DNA from: Fasciolopsis buskii | Taxonomy: Eukaryota > Platyhelminthes > Trematoda > Plagiorchiida > Fasciolidae | Direction of reading: 5' to 3' | Length of the DNA stretch: 64,000 bases | Assembly (NCBI GenBank): GCA_008360955.1 | Contig: LUCM01008159.1 | Coordinates: forward strand, 11,865 to 75,864 | Part shown: piece after piece, positions 10,050-22,240 of the stretch | Numbering within the stretch: the stretch's first letter is position 1 | Layout: the number at the start of each line of letters is the position of its first letter | Notes under the pieces: generated by a model | Told to the model about the DNA's origin: nothing | Seen by the model: the letters and a program-made list of their open reading frames with translations, nothing else | The model's database searches: none | Made by a program: the position numbers and the translations under genes

Positions 10050-12740
10050 CCGAATAAAACCTCTAATATAAGCAACGGATTATTCACGATGTCCTCATCT
10101 CTCTTCGACAATTTAATCTATTCGAATTCATTTATTCCTCGCAAACTTCTCTTCCCTGGCTTCTCCATTTTTGCACATGCTTGCGTGAACGTATGGCTGC
10201 GGCACTACATTCATTTTTTGTCCAGTCGGCTCTTTTTCTTACAAGGGAAAGGAGTGGCCAAAAAATATAAATACCGGTTGTTTTGGTTTTTCCCGAAGGG
10301 AATTTTGCCCTAAATCTGCCGTTTCTGCATTTGAACAGTGGTTTTGTGCTGTCCGCTTGATCAACACGAAATATTGTCTCTTTCCCCGTGTGCCTGATTA
10401 TGTGTAGCTATTTAATTTCGGTTTTTCTTAGTTACATCTCATTTTTCGTTTCCAGTCTTAAAAGCTCAACTACATAGGAACAGTATATTTATATTTTCGT
10501 GAAAGCGGTCTCCCGGTTTAGAATTAACATAACATTTGGCTGAAAACTTACCATTAGATTAGGTTAAATCAACGAAGCTTAATGGGAGTGGTAGGTAGAG
10601 GTGAATAACTGAAATATCAAATATAGCATCGGACAATACAATGAGGTTAGCTTCGAGTTTAGTTTTCCTAATCTGTAAAAATGAATATCGTTATGTCCAG
10701 TTTGTCTATGTGGAAACGAGTATAAGGTGTCCACGTAACCAGTTTAACAGATCCTGTTGAACTGCCATGTACTGGGAAGTGTCTGCTACTATCTATCACG
10801 TGAAAGTAGTGTATATGAGATGACCAAATAAGCCTTTTTAATCCATCCCGTTAGAAAGATTTTGTTTGAAAAGGTAAGGCAATGCTGTTTCACAAGATGC
10901 TACGGATTTCCATATTCCCTCACGTTAAGGAATTTTGTGTGAATAATTTTCCAGGCCTTACGATTCAAAAGTATGAACTTGCAAAAAGGGGCATTTGTGG
11001 ATTTGATTGATTGAACCGCTGGGAATTTCTCCTCTGAACTGAAGATCGTATTCACAAACGTCCCATTTGCTATGGCTATCCGAAATGGGGTTTGAATGAG
11101 CAGGGTCTAAATAGTTTAAGTGAAATCAGCGAATAAATTAATTCGGCATTTTGGTTTTTTTTCTAGTTATTGTGCATTCCATTGAGACCTGATGGAAATA
11201 AGAAGGACTTTTGTTCACCTCATTTTCTTCTATTTAGTCTATAATCCGAATAGAGCGACACTGCTGAAATTCGTAATGAAAATATCCGATTTGCTCCACG
11301 ACATGTTATTCGTTTATTTCGATAAAAACGTCCAAGTGGTTGACCAATGACCAAATTATCTATCGGTCAAAAAATCGAATGCATGCAAATTTATCAAAGG
11401 TGATCTGTGACACTCTGGTTATCCACTGCAAATGAAAGGCTGTATCCTAAACAGTTTATCACCCCGACATTCATCGATCAACCTTATTAATACAAGTAGA
11501 TTTATGATGTTGATTTTGCCGGTTTTATTGCTTTCCTTGCTGTTAACATAATTCCTCATTAAGCGGCCCCTGTCGTGACTCAGTCAGTGTTTAATCTAAT
11601 CAATCGTATTTAAGCATAATGATGGGAATATTTTGAACAATAGCGTGTTAATATTGCTTGGCCTAGAGTAATACGTGATAGCTCCTGGTGTATCTAAACA
11701 AATATCCACTAATTTATCTGTTCGTCAAATATGCAACCAACTATCTATATATATTGAGTTCATCTTTGGTCATGTACCCCTTCCCCAATATACGGTCTCT
11801 AGGATTGACCAGTGCATCCATCACATCTGCGGAATTCAGACTGCATTCAAATAAATTTTGTAAACTCATCTGCTGGTATGTTCAAATTTTCCGCCGAAAA
11901 AGACCCATCAGAAAACCTCCAAATCTACCTTGAGTGATTACATGAGAGAAATTAAAGTCCTTTCCAACAGGTTCGGTTCAGTGTGATAATTTCCAGATCC
12001 GTAAGTGCTAAGCATCTTCGCTATCGGCTTTTTCGTTGCCGTCAGTATGATGGACTTAGAAATGCGGATGCTGGCAACAAACTTCTGTGAGCGAGAGTAA
12101 CCCTATGGCATAGCAGTAAGCTTGGATATATGCCAGTTAACCGATGCATTTTCTTTTATGGGAGATTAAAACCATCGTAACCGGATGCACAGGATACACG
12201 TACGGCTTCCACAACAAAATCCATTTGTGTACAAATCTGCTAGGCCACCATTTTGTCACAATACAATTAAAACCAGTGGAGTCCGGGCGGTTGAGTGTCA
12301 TGTCTATCTTAGCTTTCGTGGATGTTATATTAGATAGTTTTTTTTCATTAGTAATGATGTTTGTTGTACCGCTCACAGCTGTGCAAATGTTACGCAGCTC
12401 TTTCTTCTGGCTCGTCATCGATCATAAGCAGTGAATATTCACTAGAGATTTAACTCGGAGTGAATAAATTGAAAGAGAGCACCTCAGTCCCAAGGCCATC
12501 CGGGTGTATCTCGACGATTTATCGAACGGGAATATAAAGTGATATAGTTTAACTGTCACAAGCAGTTTGTTCATACGAGCCCTTTTGAAATGAATCACAC
12601 TGAGATCTATGTGAACGAGATCTAAATAAGTCATTTGGATAGCAGTTCTGAACCTGTTTGACCTAAGTCCGAAATGAGGTAGGAAAAAGTACAAAACAGA
12701 TCCGCGTTTCAAGAGATGGAGAAATGAATTACAACATTAT
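10050..12740. other. AT-rich non-coding region, unexplained minus-strand open frames at its end
   Basis: No recognised gene. Two back-to-back minus-strand open frames at 12,712-12,422 and 12,418-12,137 (96 and 93 codons) directly precede the palindrome. They carry tracts such as 'TKWWPSRFVHKWILLWKP' that could be a transposon relic, but I recognise no family. Confidence 0.35.
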
Positions 12741-12935
12741 TTGTGAATGATATAGTGTTAATAACAGCGTTGTTGGTAGATGTAATGCGCCAATGTTTCG
12801 ACTACCGCGGATTGTCTTTCTCAAGGCAAGTTTTGCCATCAAAATCTTGCCTTGAGAAAGACTACCCACGGTAGTCGAAACGTCGGCGCATTACATCTAC
12901 CAACAACGCTGTTATTAACATTATATCATTCACAA
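12741..12935. repeat. 195-bp near-perfect palindrome made of two head-to-head repeat units with hammerhead-like cores
   Basis: Left arm 12,741-about 12,835 and right arm about 12,840-12,935 are reverse complements with few mismatches, closing on a CCAT loop. The outward end of each unit reads ...ACATCTACCAACAACGCTGTTATTAACA..ATATCATTCACAA. Near the loop each unit holds TTGAGAAAG, then a hairpin (GACTACC-CAC-GGTAGTC in the right arm), then GAAACGTCG. That is the layout of the stem II and GAAAC core of minimal hammerhead ribozymes found in Penelope-like elements; the first core box is not canonical CTGANGA. A truncated unit end recurs at 18,619-18,663. It could be a foldback MITE or an inverted dimer of a Penelope terminal repeat. 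Confidence 0.8.
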
Positions 12936-13254
12936 TTATAACCGACACATAGCACATCGCTTTTTCGATACTCTCCTTACATCATTTGGTCCTGATATTC
13001 CAACATTCCAACATTCTTTATCACTTGGTAATTTTGCTCGGTTTTGTTGTAGAGATTTGTATTTCGATTTTCACGCTTTCATAGTACTACTCAAACCGTT
13101 TAGGTCCGTTGGTTTTCTTGATTTCCCATGCTTCTTTTCATTATAATTTGTGGATAAAAATGTAGACAAGGCGGAGCAAGAACACCTTCCAACGGTTTTC
13201 AATATCTCTGCTTTGTTGCTCAGATCGACCATTTTCGAAGTTTCTTGGTTGCTG

Positions 13255-13310
13255 TGTTCCTGACGTTTTGACCATAAACGTTTTGCTGCCGGTCATCCTC
13301 ACCTCGGTTA
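13255..13310 (-). ncRNA. Hammerhead-like motif (degenerate)
   Basis: On the minus strand: GTGAGGATGACC, an intervening loop, GGTC, then AAAACGTCAGGAAC. GACC/GGTC would be stem II and AAAACGTC a mutated GAAACGTC core. This arrangement is typical of terminal repeats of Penelope-like elements. It is probably inactive because the conserved G of GAAA is changed. Confidence 0.35.
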
Positions 13311-13489
13311 CTCACAGAACTTAGGGGATCACTCACTTTCGAGACCAACAACGTTTTTATTGGAATCGGATATGGTTTGTCGTCCTAGAGAAATAGTGTG
13401 CTACATGCGATTTGTTATGCAAGTACAAAACTTTACAGTCATTGGACACTCGCTCATCCACATCAAACAAGTTTCACTGTCTCAGGCTC

Positions 13490-14120
13490 TGAGTTAGCTA
13501 CTCGCCCCGAACGCCTCTCAAAATGCTCCCAAGTGACCGGCGTCTAAAATAGCCTCTGCTCAGGATGTCCTACGCACTGCCTTCTCGTGACAGAGGTGCA
13601 AGGACGAAATCGAATGCCCGGTGCCCTCCACCGGGCTAACTGATCGTTGATAATCAGTCTAAGGGAGCTGCCTAAATCCTGATTTCAAACCAACCACAGG
13701 CGGCTGTGTGCTCACCGGTGTCCGTGGTGAAGAGCTGTCCTGAATATCCAGGATGTCTAGCCCAATCCGAAAGGCACATGAACTAAGTAATCAACTTTTT
13801 GTCTCTAGCGGGTTACGTGACCCTCAGATCCTCTTGCTGCCCTATGGGTTAGACCATTTGATCGAATGCTCGGGGTACGGCCCCCTAAGTCAACCCTGTA
13901 CTTCGGTTTGGGCACCCGTGTATTGTCACGTCCACAGAAGACTCATGGATGGCCGGTGATGTGAAGATGTGGAATAGAAGAACTGATATGCGTTGTGAAC
14001 TCTACACATTGTTTCTTTTTCTTTCTCTTCCTTCGCTCGTTGTTTTCATTTTTCGCCATGATTCCGATGGCACGCAATCTGTATTCAGATTTCTGCAAAA
14101 GATATGTCTACTGAATATAT
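13490..14120 (+). repeat. Interspersed repeat family A, copy 1
   Basis: Homologous at moderate identity to 45,618-46,130 plus 47,787-47,985. Shared landmarks in order: GCTACTCGCC..GAACGCCTCT (13,498), CCAAACCAACCA-like (13,688), the ORF start ATGTCTAGCCC (13,752) encoding 'MSSPIR', 'LLPYGLDHLI', then T/C-rich TTTCTTTTTCTTTC and ATGATTCCGATG-like near 14,060. The short frame at 13,753-13,959 is conserved in its first 40 codons between copies, so this is probably a 5' segment (leader plus start of an ORF) of a larger retroelement. The element is unidentified. Confidence 0.7.
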
Positions 14121-14291
14121 GCTGCACTCAGCACAGTCTATTGCCAAACTTTAGTTTACCTAACCCATCAGACCGATCAGTCAGTCGCACTTCTTGATGC
14201 TGTTTTTGTATGCTTTCGTTAGTGTTATTATTTCTTATGTGCTTCGAGAACACTCACTTCCTACCCATTTCCGCTTGATTTGTCTAATCAG

Positions 14292-14699
14292 CATCTGCCA
14301 ATTGCTCCGGACGAGACTGAGGAAGAGCTGTCCCCAGAAGAGCGTCGCAAACGAGAAGAATTCAAGGCCAAACGACGCATTCTGGCACTCGAAGGTGCCG
14401 ATGGTCTAGACCTGAAGGCAGTACTCGCACACCGTATCTCCCTTGTGGATGGAGTTGAAGAAGAGGACGAGCCGGAGTGGGACGAGACCGCACGGACACG
14501 CTGCCCGATACCGGTTGTCACTGACAATTCAATGGAGGGATTGGAAACCGAAGGAACCGGGGACCGGGATGAGGCTGATGCAGATGATGTGGAAGAGAGT
14601 GAGAACCAACTGATCAACTCCATGGGTGAAATTTCTTGTACAGTACCCAACAGAGTGAACATGTTGCCGAATCTACAACAGGATAAGGCGAACCAATGA
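14292..14699 (+). CDS. Terminal coding exon, protein phosphatase inhibitor 2-like (PPP1R2 family) candidate
   Basis: The open frame is preceded by a pyrimidine-rich tract and a splice acceptor (TTTGTCTAATCAG, AG at 14,290-14,291). It runs in phase 0 for 135 codons from 'HLPIAPDETEEE' to TGA at 14,697. It is visibly GC-richer than its surroundings and highly charged. The segment 'EELSPEERRKREEFKAKRR' followed by an EG and a helix, then an acidic stretch 'VEEEDEPEWDE', matches the order of the third PP1-binding region of inhibitor 2 (SPEER, F-x-x-KR, EG, acidic tail). Inhibitor 2 blocks the PP1 catalytic site. The family's HYNE motif that occupies that site is replaced here by ILALEG, so this is either a divergent paralogue or another acidic protein. 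Upstream exons were not found; repeat A would lie in the preceding intron. Exon status is fairly sure, the family less so. Confidence 0.5.
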   Translation, partial: HLPIAPDETEEELSPEERRKREEFKAKRRILALEGADGLDLKAVLAHRISLVDGVEEEDEPEWDETARTRCPIPVVTDNSMEGLETEGTGDRDEADADDVEESENQLINSMGEISCTVPNRVNMLPNLQQDKANQ

Positions 14700-17600
14700 G
14701 ATTAATAGCACAGCGTGGCCACTCACTCATTCGTCCACCTACTCAGACAAGGTCACATTCTCTCATTAGCACAATTTCACTCAAATGTCAACGTCCACGC
14801 TGTCCAAGTTCTTATTTCTACTGTCCTCTGGTTGTTTTCCGAATCCCGGCGTTATGATCTTCTGCTGTCAAATACGATGACAATCATGGTTACTTTTGTA
14901 CAAACATCACTCATGCAACCATGTTTGTATCATCCACGGAAATTAATCAAGCAGAAGGCCAGCTATCCGTTTATTCTACTCAACGTAATTCATTATCGAT
15001 TGCTGCTCTTCTTTAATTGATTACTATGGTCAATATGGTTCAGTATAATGTCTATAAATCTTTGTGTTTCATCCACTGCCTAAGTCAGATTCTACACACA
15101 CGCAGACGACTGGGCGTTCGCTTTGCAGCAAGAGTTATTGTTTATAATCACTTTCACCTCTTCTAAGTTTTGTTGGAGGCCACATCAACCATGCCATGTA
15201 TACAATTTACACGTTCTCATTCTATCTGTTCTTGTCCAGTATATATATATATATATGTATTATCAGTGCCAACTCATTGACTTTCACCTGTCCATCCATC
15301 TCCAACCTCTGTCGTTCACTATTTCGGTCGATCTCCCGCTCCTTATTTCGTCCACATAAATTTGTTGCGTTGATTGTTCATCCTTACACCAAACACGATC
15401 CAGGTCAGATGCTATCGAAACGAGGTATGCATTAGGGATCCCGGAATGATTGACTTTGTTTTCATCCACCTCCTCACTATCACTGGGCAGCCTCTCCTAT
15501 GATGAAATACACGCACATACACGAAAATCAAGTTCGATGACTTCCTCCTGCCGAGCTGACACTTCTCCGCCTGGCCTCTCTGCCGGCGTCCTTTGATCAA
15601 TAATTCGGTGGGCACATAGCCGTATATTTGTAGAAGCCACATTTTTACTTTTTTCCTATTCTCATCCTCTTTATGATTTCCGCTGCCCATATCTGTTCAC
15701 GGCCAGTAGTGGACCGGGAACGGGAGATCGGAGCGTGTGTACGTGTATGCAACTAGGCACTCGCCATCTTGATATGCAACGCATCAGAATCAGAATACAT
15801 ACGAATCTAATAGGAATGTATATTGTTCTGCGGTGAACAGGCCACTCTGAAAAGAAACGTTACTTTGGTTGAAAAGGACAAAACGAGTAAAAATACTGTA
15901 AGATGCACGCATTATGTTTGTCTTTCTCGATGACGAATATAAAAGGTCAGCTCTTTTATACCATATTACACCCGATAATAGGTCAGATATTTTACGCGGA
16001 TCGCACTGCAATGCCGAGGAAATCAGTTAGTTTGCATAAGTTGTTCCATTCAAAGATTTTACACTTTGTTCACTACAGTTTCAAATTTGTTCTTCGATTA
16101 AAAAAGTTGAATAGCTTAGTCAAGCCAGTTTTCCGATGTGTTGATAGCCCGTACGGGATTTCCTGTCCCGTTTTTTTCCGAAACAGGTCAACTGAATCTG
16201 CTAGTGATGAAGCTACTTTGAAATGAGAAAACTTTTTCCATGACACCTAAGCAAATCAATGGCGTTCTGTACGATGTGTTCCGGATCTTCATTGCACTTT
16301 TGCTAATTCACACTACCGTCAAAATGAGACTTCACAAACCAAATTGTTAGGACAGAGATGACCACACACGGTAATATTAAAGGAAGGAATAGCCGCTCAT
16401 ATTAGGTACATTACACATGGGTGGCGGCAGATTCATGTATGATTGCGGTATGACTTGGAATGATCTAATGTTCTGTCACCCACAACTTTTTGACGACTGA
16501 CGATTTCAGTGTTCCGCGTTCTTTGGATCGCCCTAACAATGTTGTTTACTGGATAATTGCTGTCCGTTGTCACGTCAAGACGTGTCTATGGGTTCGGTTT
16601 CGAAACTTTCCTTCAGTTCTGGAAAAATAGGTGATCGAGTACTGACAACTGAATTTGCAAATGCGGTTGGATTTGGCATAGGAGAACAGTTTTTTTATCG
16701 GTCTTTAATATTGTCTAGCAGTTCGCAAGGGGAATAAGTTTTTTGATGCGTAGTAGGTACAGTTAATAATAGCTCATTGTTGATGGTCACTGAGTGATTT
16801 TGTTAATAGCCACAATGTATCATATCAAAAGTACGCGAGAACTTTTTCTAGCTCCACGGCTGAAGCCCGAGTGTACTGAAAGGAGCGTGTCCTTTATCCT
16901 CTAAGGGTCACTACAATAAGGGACACGGAAGGGTATAAGAAGGGAGGCCATAATGGTGAGAGTTGAGGTAGCCTGCTAGGTGACTCAATAATTGTGAACC
17001 GCCCTGGGAATTGAAACCACTTCATCTATGATCGATTTTCTGTTCAACTGGCCAACACATTTGCTCACAAAATGGATTTTGCACACATTTGGATGACCGA
17101 TTCTTTCTGACCTTGTGTTAGTCCGACCATCAATTGAAACATTATAGTATTTCTGATAGTGAATCACAGCAATTGAACATTAAATGGGTGGTTATGCTTC
17201 CCTACTCTGACTGGCCACCAGATAAGTTTTCGTGGTGAAAATCCGACACCATTGCGTCGGGTTCCGCACAATCGGTACGATTGGTTCTCTCTTCAGAATG
17301 GTAGAATTCCTTACAAATTCTCCAGCTGTTCACTCGGATTAAGCTCGCTTTCTCTTTTTTTGTTAATCTTATTTTGAAAAACCTGCTCCTTACGAATTGG
17401 TATTTTGACCAACAGACAGTGGAAACCGATCCGTCGACTCATGTTCACAGGCGATTCCGTGAGTGTGTGCGATTTGTGCTGGCGCTTCGCCTTTTGACCC
17501 TTTTAGTCGAATTGAAGTGTTTTGTAGTTTTAGAATCCCTCCGTTAGAATCGCATATGATCGAGCGTGGCAACGGGCCTGATGACAACGAACAATGGATC

Positions 17601-19655
17601 TGTGATCCATTATAAATCATAGGTCGCATAATGCGAAATACGTCACAGCCCACATAATTGTTTCTGGACATTCTCTTACAGGATAAAAATACCAAACGAT
17701 TACCGATAAGATGATCTGGTCAAAAAGCCGAAATGAAACTTTATAATTTAAATTTATCAGCTGTATCTCACACCATTGTATTTTCAAATTCGCTCTTTGC
17801 CACTTCAAGTGAGTAATACCTAAATATATATGAATCGTTCGCAAGCTTTGCTTAAGTCGCTGATTAGATCATTCTCTGCGCTCATCCGTGTGAATGTCAC
17901 GATGGCACTCAGTCCCATTGTTGACTAAAATTACGTGACAATTGTGCTAGATACTCGGGGTGGTTTTGTCACCGATCCGTTGCTCTATGTTGCCGTGACA
18001 AGAATGGCCAATTAACCGATTAGCTAACCAGTCGATAGATACAAGAAATACATTCGCTGGTTTACTTGTTCGACTAAAAAAACAAATTACTTCGGTTATA
18101 TCGAAGTAAATTACCCTCACCCACCAAAGCACTGGGAAGAAATATCGGCTGCATACTCTGGCGAGGTAATCCGTCCCGTATAAAAGCGAGAAAATATCTT
18201 GGCTATTTTAGTCACCTGGGTCGTAGTGTTTAATTCTACTGGTCTGGTTTGCTATCGGACGCTACAATTTTCTCAAATGCCTAATTGATTAGTCTGAAGA
18301 AGAAGGTCGGATGGGTGCGTCACACGTCAGGCGTGTTGACTGCTTTAGTTTGTGTTGTGTGCGGGTGTAAATTTACAATCTATTGGAGCGCGCAGTTGTG
18401 TGCATTAACACATGTGAGATGATGGGCTCAGGTCAACGAACCGGAGAAAGACTGCATGATAAGTGTTCATCGAAACAGGCCACCAGCAAATAGATCGATA
18501 ATCAACCTGATGAATAAACACAACTCGGAATGAGAAACGGAATCGCACAATGTAATACGTATGCTCTAATGGACTCAATAAATTCGTCCCATGCTTTCAG
18601 GTGGATTGGAAGCAAATGTCATCTACCAATAACGCTCTTATTAAAATTATATCATTCACAATAACAAATAGCATCTTTTGTTCATTTTTTGGCCAGTCCA
18701 AATTTGTTTTCATCCACTATTTTGAAAATTCCTGATCAATAAACTTTAATATCGTACCGCCTTTTTTCAATGCCTGAACCAGTTGAGCAATGCTAACCTA
18801 ATTAACTTAATCAGGATGAGAACAAAAAAGGACCATTTTTGACTGAGACACTATTTTACATGTCTGCACTATTTGCTTAGCCCCGTGAGAGTTTTACTTA
18901 AAGTGAAAGAAATTTGCTTTATGTGGTACTTACGGAGAATTTGAGAACTTCGCATTTACTATCTGATAAGTTTCAATAGCGCCAGCTTTTAGTTTATTTA
19001 AGTTAGAAAGGAGCTGTTTCATGTATAATTTTCTATTGAAAACGCTCTACAGGATTTCCATTTACGTTCGTGTGCAGCTTCAACCGAATGCGATGTTACG
19101 GTTTAAAAGCCGCGACTGGAGGGATGTGAGATGTGCAGAGAAGAATCGTCTTATCACAACAGGCATTCTGCGTTAGACAGCAAAAGCCAGTAAAGGATAC
19201 TCAGAGATATGAATATAAAATAATTTGCGTTTTCCTCATCCTATTCGGATGAGATTAATGTTGATGATATTCGCTCGGACAACAAATTGCCATAGTCGGG
19301 AAATATGAGCGATGTTGGACTCCGGAACGAACAGACAAGCATTTTTGGACCATCTTAAAAGCAATGTGTGCATATTTTTTGATTTTTTGCACGTTGAAAG
19401 TGTAAAATACTTTTCTTGATTAAACTGACTCAACGCCGATTTTTTTCTTAGCGGGCAGGACCCGAGCGAAGTGGATAACCTCTGTTAGTGTGATGGATAC
19501 GCCTCACTTGGCATTTGTTTATGGAAAATCCGATTGGGTTCTACCTATATTAAATACTTATGACGTCACCGTGACATTCTGTAATCGATCAGCGGCCAGT
19601 TTACAGTCGAACAATAAGATCACTCGTCATATAAAGCTCAGAACACGTTTTTGAC
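14700..19655. other. 3' flank of the inhibitor-2-like exon and anonymous non-coding DNA
   Basis: Probable 3' UTR after 14,700, with no AATAAA seen close by. A short (TA)n tract lies at 15,239-15,256. The open frames here (for example 15,903-16,226 and 17,390-17,695 minus) look random. At 18,619-18,663 lies a piece matching the outer end of the palindrome unit at 12,741-12,935. Confidence 0.4.
18619..18663 (+). repeat. Truncated end of the palindrome repeat unit
   Basis: ATCTACCAATAACGCTCTTATTAAAATTATATCATTCACAATA matches the outer 43 bases of the palindrome arm at 12,893-12,936 with about four differences. It shows that the unit is a dispersed repeat with a defined end at ATATCATTCACAA. Confidence 0.75.
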
Positions 19656-19890
19656 ATGTGCAAAAACTGCCAGCGATCGAACACCGATGACATAATGAAA
19701 AAATTGGACCAAACGTTGAGCTTTGTGCCATAAGATAAAACATCAAACCTTAAAAGGTTCAGGTGGTTGGGACACGTGGTGCTCTGGTTCACAGATCGAC
19801 TCCCTCACCGTACGCTGTCCTTGGAAGGGGGTAATGTTTGGGCAGCTGTTCAGGTTGGTCAGAGCTCGACATGGAGATAGTACGAGAATG
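19656..19890 (+). pseudogene. Non-LTR RT relic (copy 4), C-terminal fragment
   Basis: 'RSNTDDIMKKLDQTL' then 'NLKRFRWLGHVVLWFTDRLP' (about 19,746-19,805) and 'HRTLSLEGGNVW' correspond to the RLRWLGHVLRMP-type block that follows the fingers/palm in this RT family. One internal stop (about 19,731) and loss of everything after about 19,890. Same strand as copies 1 and 3. Confidence 0.75.
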
Positions 19891-21079
19891 TAAAGTATCT
19901 ACAAAGCAACACCTTTGAAACCAAAATTAAGACAAGCGATTGGATGATCCCAGACAACAGAGATATCAGCTTCCAGGAATAATAACAAGTTAGTCAGGCT
20001 GAACATTTCACAATATCTAACCAATTCGCGGAAAATATCCCGATTGCAAACTTCGTAGTCGCAACATTGAATGAACTATTGGTGACTGCAGCATGAAGAT
20101 GACAACATGAAGTCGAGAAACCATTCTGACCGTTGTCCAGGGGAAAAATCCCCAGGAGAAGTTGGAAATTACCTAAGTGTTTACCAGGCCAAGCAGATAG
20201 ACAGAAATAACGCGTAACCGACTGAAATCATCACGGCCAGCATGCACAAACAAATCCCCCCGGTGAATTCATTTTATTCCGAGGATAAATTCATCAAGGA
20301 TAATCTTGATCGACAGTTTCGTTTATCCTATGACAAAATACGAATGTCTAAAGAAATGAAAAATTAAATTTCCAGGCAGACTGTGACGTCGAATGTTTCG
20401 CTAACTTTCAAACAAATCAAACGGCTTCTACGTGCATCTTCTCTACCTTATTATCACGTAATATTTACAGTTTTTGTCACAAAACAAATGAAATTAGGTG
20501 TCTATTAATTTTGAGTTTTTTGGAGCAGTAGTGCCCAAACTCCCATGGAAAACTCAATTCGAGGAGGATAGTCGGGTCATAGACACGGAACACAGTGATT
20601 CTCATAATTCGTGTCCAACTTATGACCGTCTATCACGGAAAATGAAAACCTGACCAATCAGAAAAGGACTAGCCAATCTGACTGCGATTTACTTGAAAAA
20701 AAAAACGGAAAATGTTGACGAGAATGCCCGGGGAAACTGGGATGAATGTAGGTTCATTCATAGTTCACACCAACCGATGCCTGCACGCGTACTTTAACAA
20801 GAGAAACTTGGAAGAAAAAACTGTGAAGAACTGATTAAGTATAGAAAAATGTCAAAGGTTTTAGTGGTATCGCGGCAGCGATTGGATGAAGTAACTAACG
20901 AAAACGATAACTCGAAGTGAAGAATGATAACCGTCCTAGCTTGGGAGAACCAACTTCGATGAGATCAGTGTGAAAGAAATGAATATCAGCATTTGAAAAA
21001 CACGGTTCTCAGAAAATGTCTTCTGGTGATCTTGATTCACCATTTTCCTCTTACATAAGGTAGTAGGCTATTCATGTGG
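19891..21079. other. Spacer, possibly the lost 5' half of the Penelope-like element
   Basis: No recognisable motif. An A8 run at 20,696-20,703 and several short frames only. If the downstream Penelope-like element were full length, its N-terminal RT would lie here, but it is not recognisable. Confidence 0.3.
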
Positions 21080-22240
21080 CACAATTTCTACACTGAACCT
21101 TATTTTACCAATTCCTGTCCCATACATGAGGGATCTTATTATTTTGCGTACTGAAAACATGCAGCTCGACTTTAAAGGACACCCATACAAACAGATTGAT
21201 GGCATTGCAATGAGTAGCCCCTCAGGACCCACAATGACAGATGTCTTCTTTGGGATGATCGAAAAACAAATGCGTAGTCCTGCCGTTCAATTCACTATGT
21301 GTATGCATTATTTGAAAGACATTTTAGTTTTTAACGATGAGAAGTCTTTTATTAAATTCCTCGATCACTTGAACAATATATAACTAAACATTTCGGCCAT
21401 ACGAAGAAGAGAAAACGACAACAATCTAGCCTTCCCAGATATTTTGATGACTACATATCCAGATGGAACAATGCGAAAGACTGTTCACCGTAAAGGAACT
21501 TCGAGTGAGCAATGCATTCAACTTTCCGGCTTTGAACCGGCGGGCTACAAATGGAGTCTCGTCGAAACACTTCTCGATTGAGCCCGAAATATTTGCAGTG
21601 CAAACCATTTGCCGAAAGAAAAGGGTTCCTAATGGAGACTCTCAGGGCAAACGGATACCCTGATAAGTTTCCCGAGATTCACAAAAGAGAACGACCTAAA
21701 GCAACTCCATGCGACTCACTTGAGAAAAAACAAGTCAGAATTACCTTATCACTCAAGGGTGATCACCTATTCAAAAGAATCGGCCAAAACCACAAGTGTG
21801 TGCTAAAACGCACCCGCTTGTATGCTGAATTGAACATCCTACACACCACTAGAGGACTGAATGTCAACAAACAGTTGACTACGATGCCCGATCTAAAAGC
21901 GGTTCACATAATTTATCAGTTTATCTGCAGCTGCGGTGGCACATACAGAGGCTGAACGGATCGGTGCCTCGGTCAACGGACCAGACAGCGAGTGCGCATG
22001 TGTTTAGCGAGACAAATGACTCATCCTTCGCCCAAACAGAAAACGAGCACGAGGAACCTAGCCTTGTCAATCACGAATCTTCTCATGACCTTCGGCCTCT
22101 AAATTGACCCAGACCAAACGATCCAATTGATCTCACGGAATCGTCGCCGGGGGCTGTTGACCCTTTATGGGGCATTATTGATCGGACGATTGTAGCCACC
22201 CCCAAGTACCGCTCACTGAAAATGTGTGCTTGTCCTGGAG
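21080..22240 (+). pseudogene. Penelope-like element (PLE) relic: RT plus GIY-YIG-type endonuclease
   Basis: RT blocks typical of PLEs: 'LDFKGHPYKQIDGIAMSSPS' (about 21,168-21,228), then the active-site strand 'MHYLKDILVFND' (about 21,303-21,340) where Y-x-DD is expected, so one catalytic aspartate is K. 'NLAFPDILMTTYPDGTM' (about 21,423-21,473), 'NGYPDKFPEIHK' (about 21,649-21,684) and 'VRITLSLKGDHLFKRIG' (about 21,735-21,785) follow. The linker and endonuclease entry 'AVHIIYQFICSCGGTYRG' (about 21,900-21,953) is followed by a stop, and 'LYGALLIGRL' (about 22,162-22,193) marks the endonuclease C-terminus. At least three stops and one frameshift. The domain order RT then endonuclease identifies a PLE of the Neptune/Penelope type; the intact protein would prime at telomeric or internal nicks. 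Confidence 0.85.

Noticed and set aside
9854..10313. ORFs alternating Tyr and Ile on both strands
   Set aside because: Produced by the (TA)n microsatellite.
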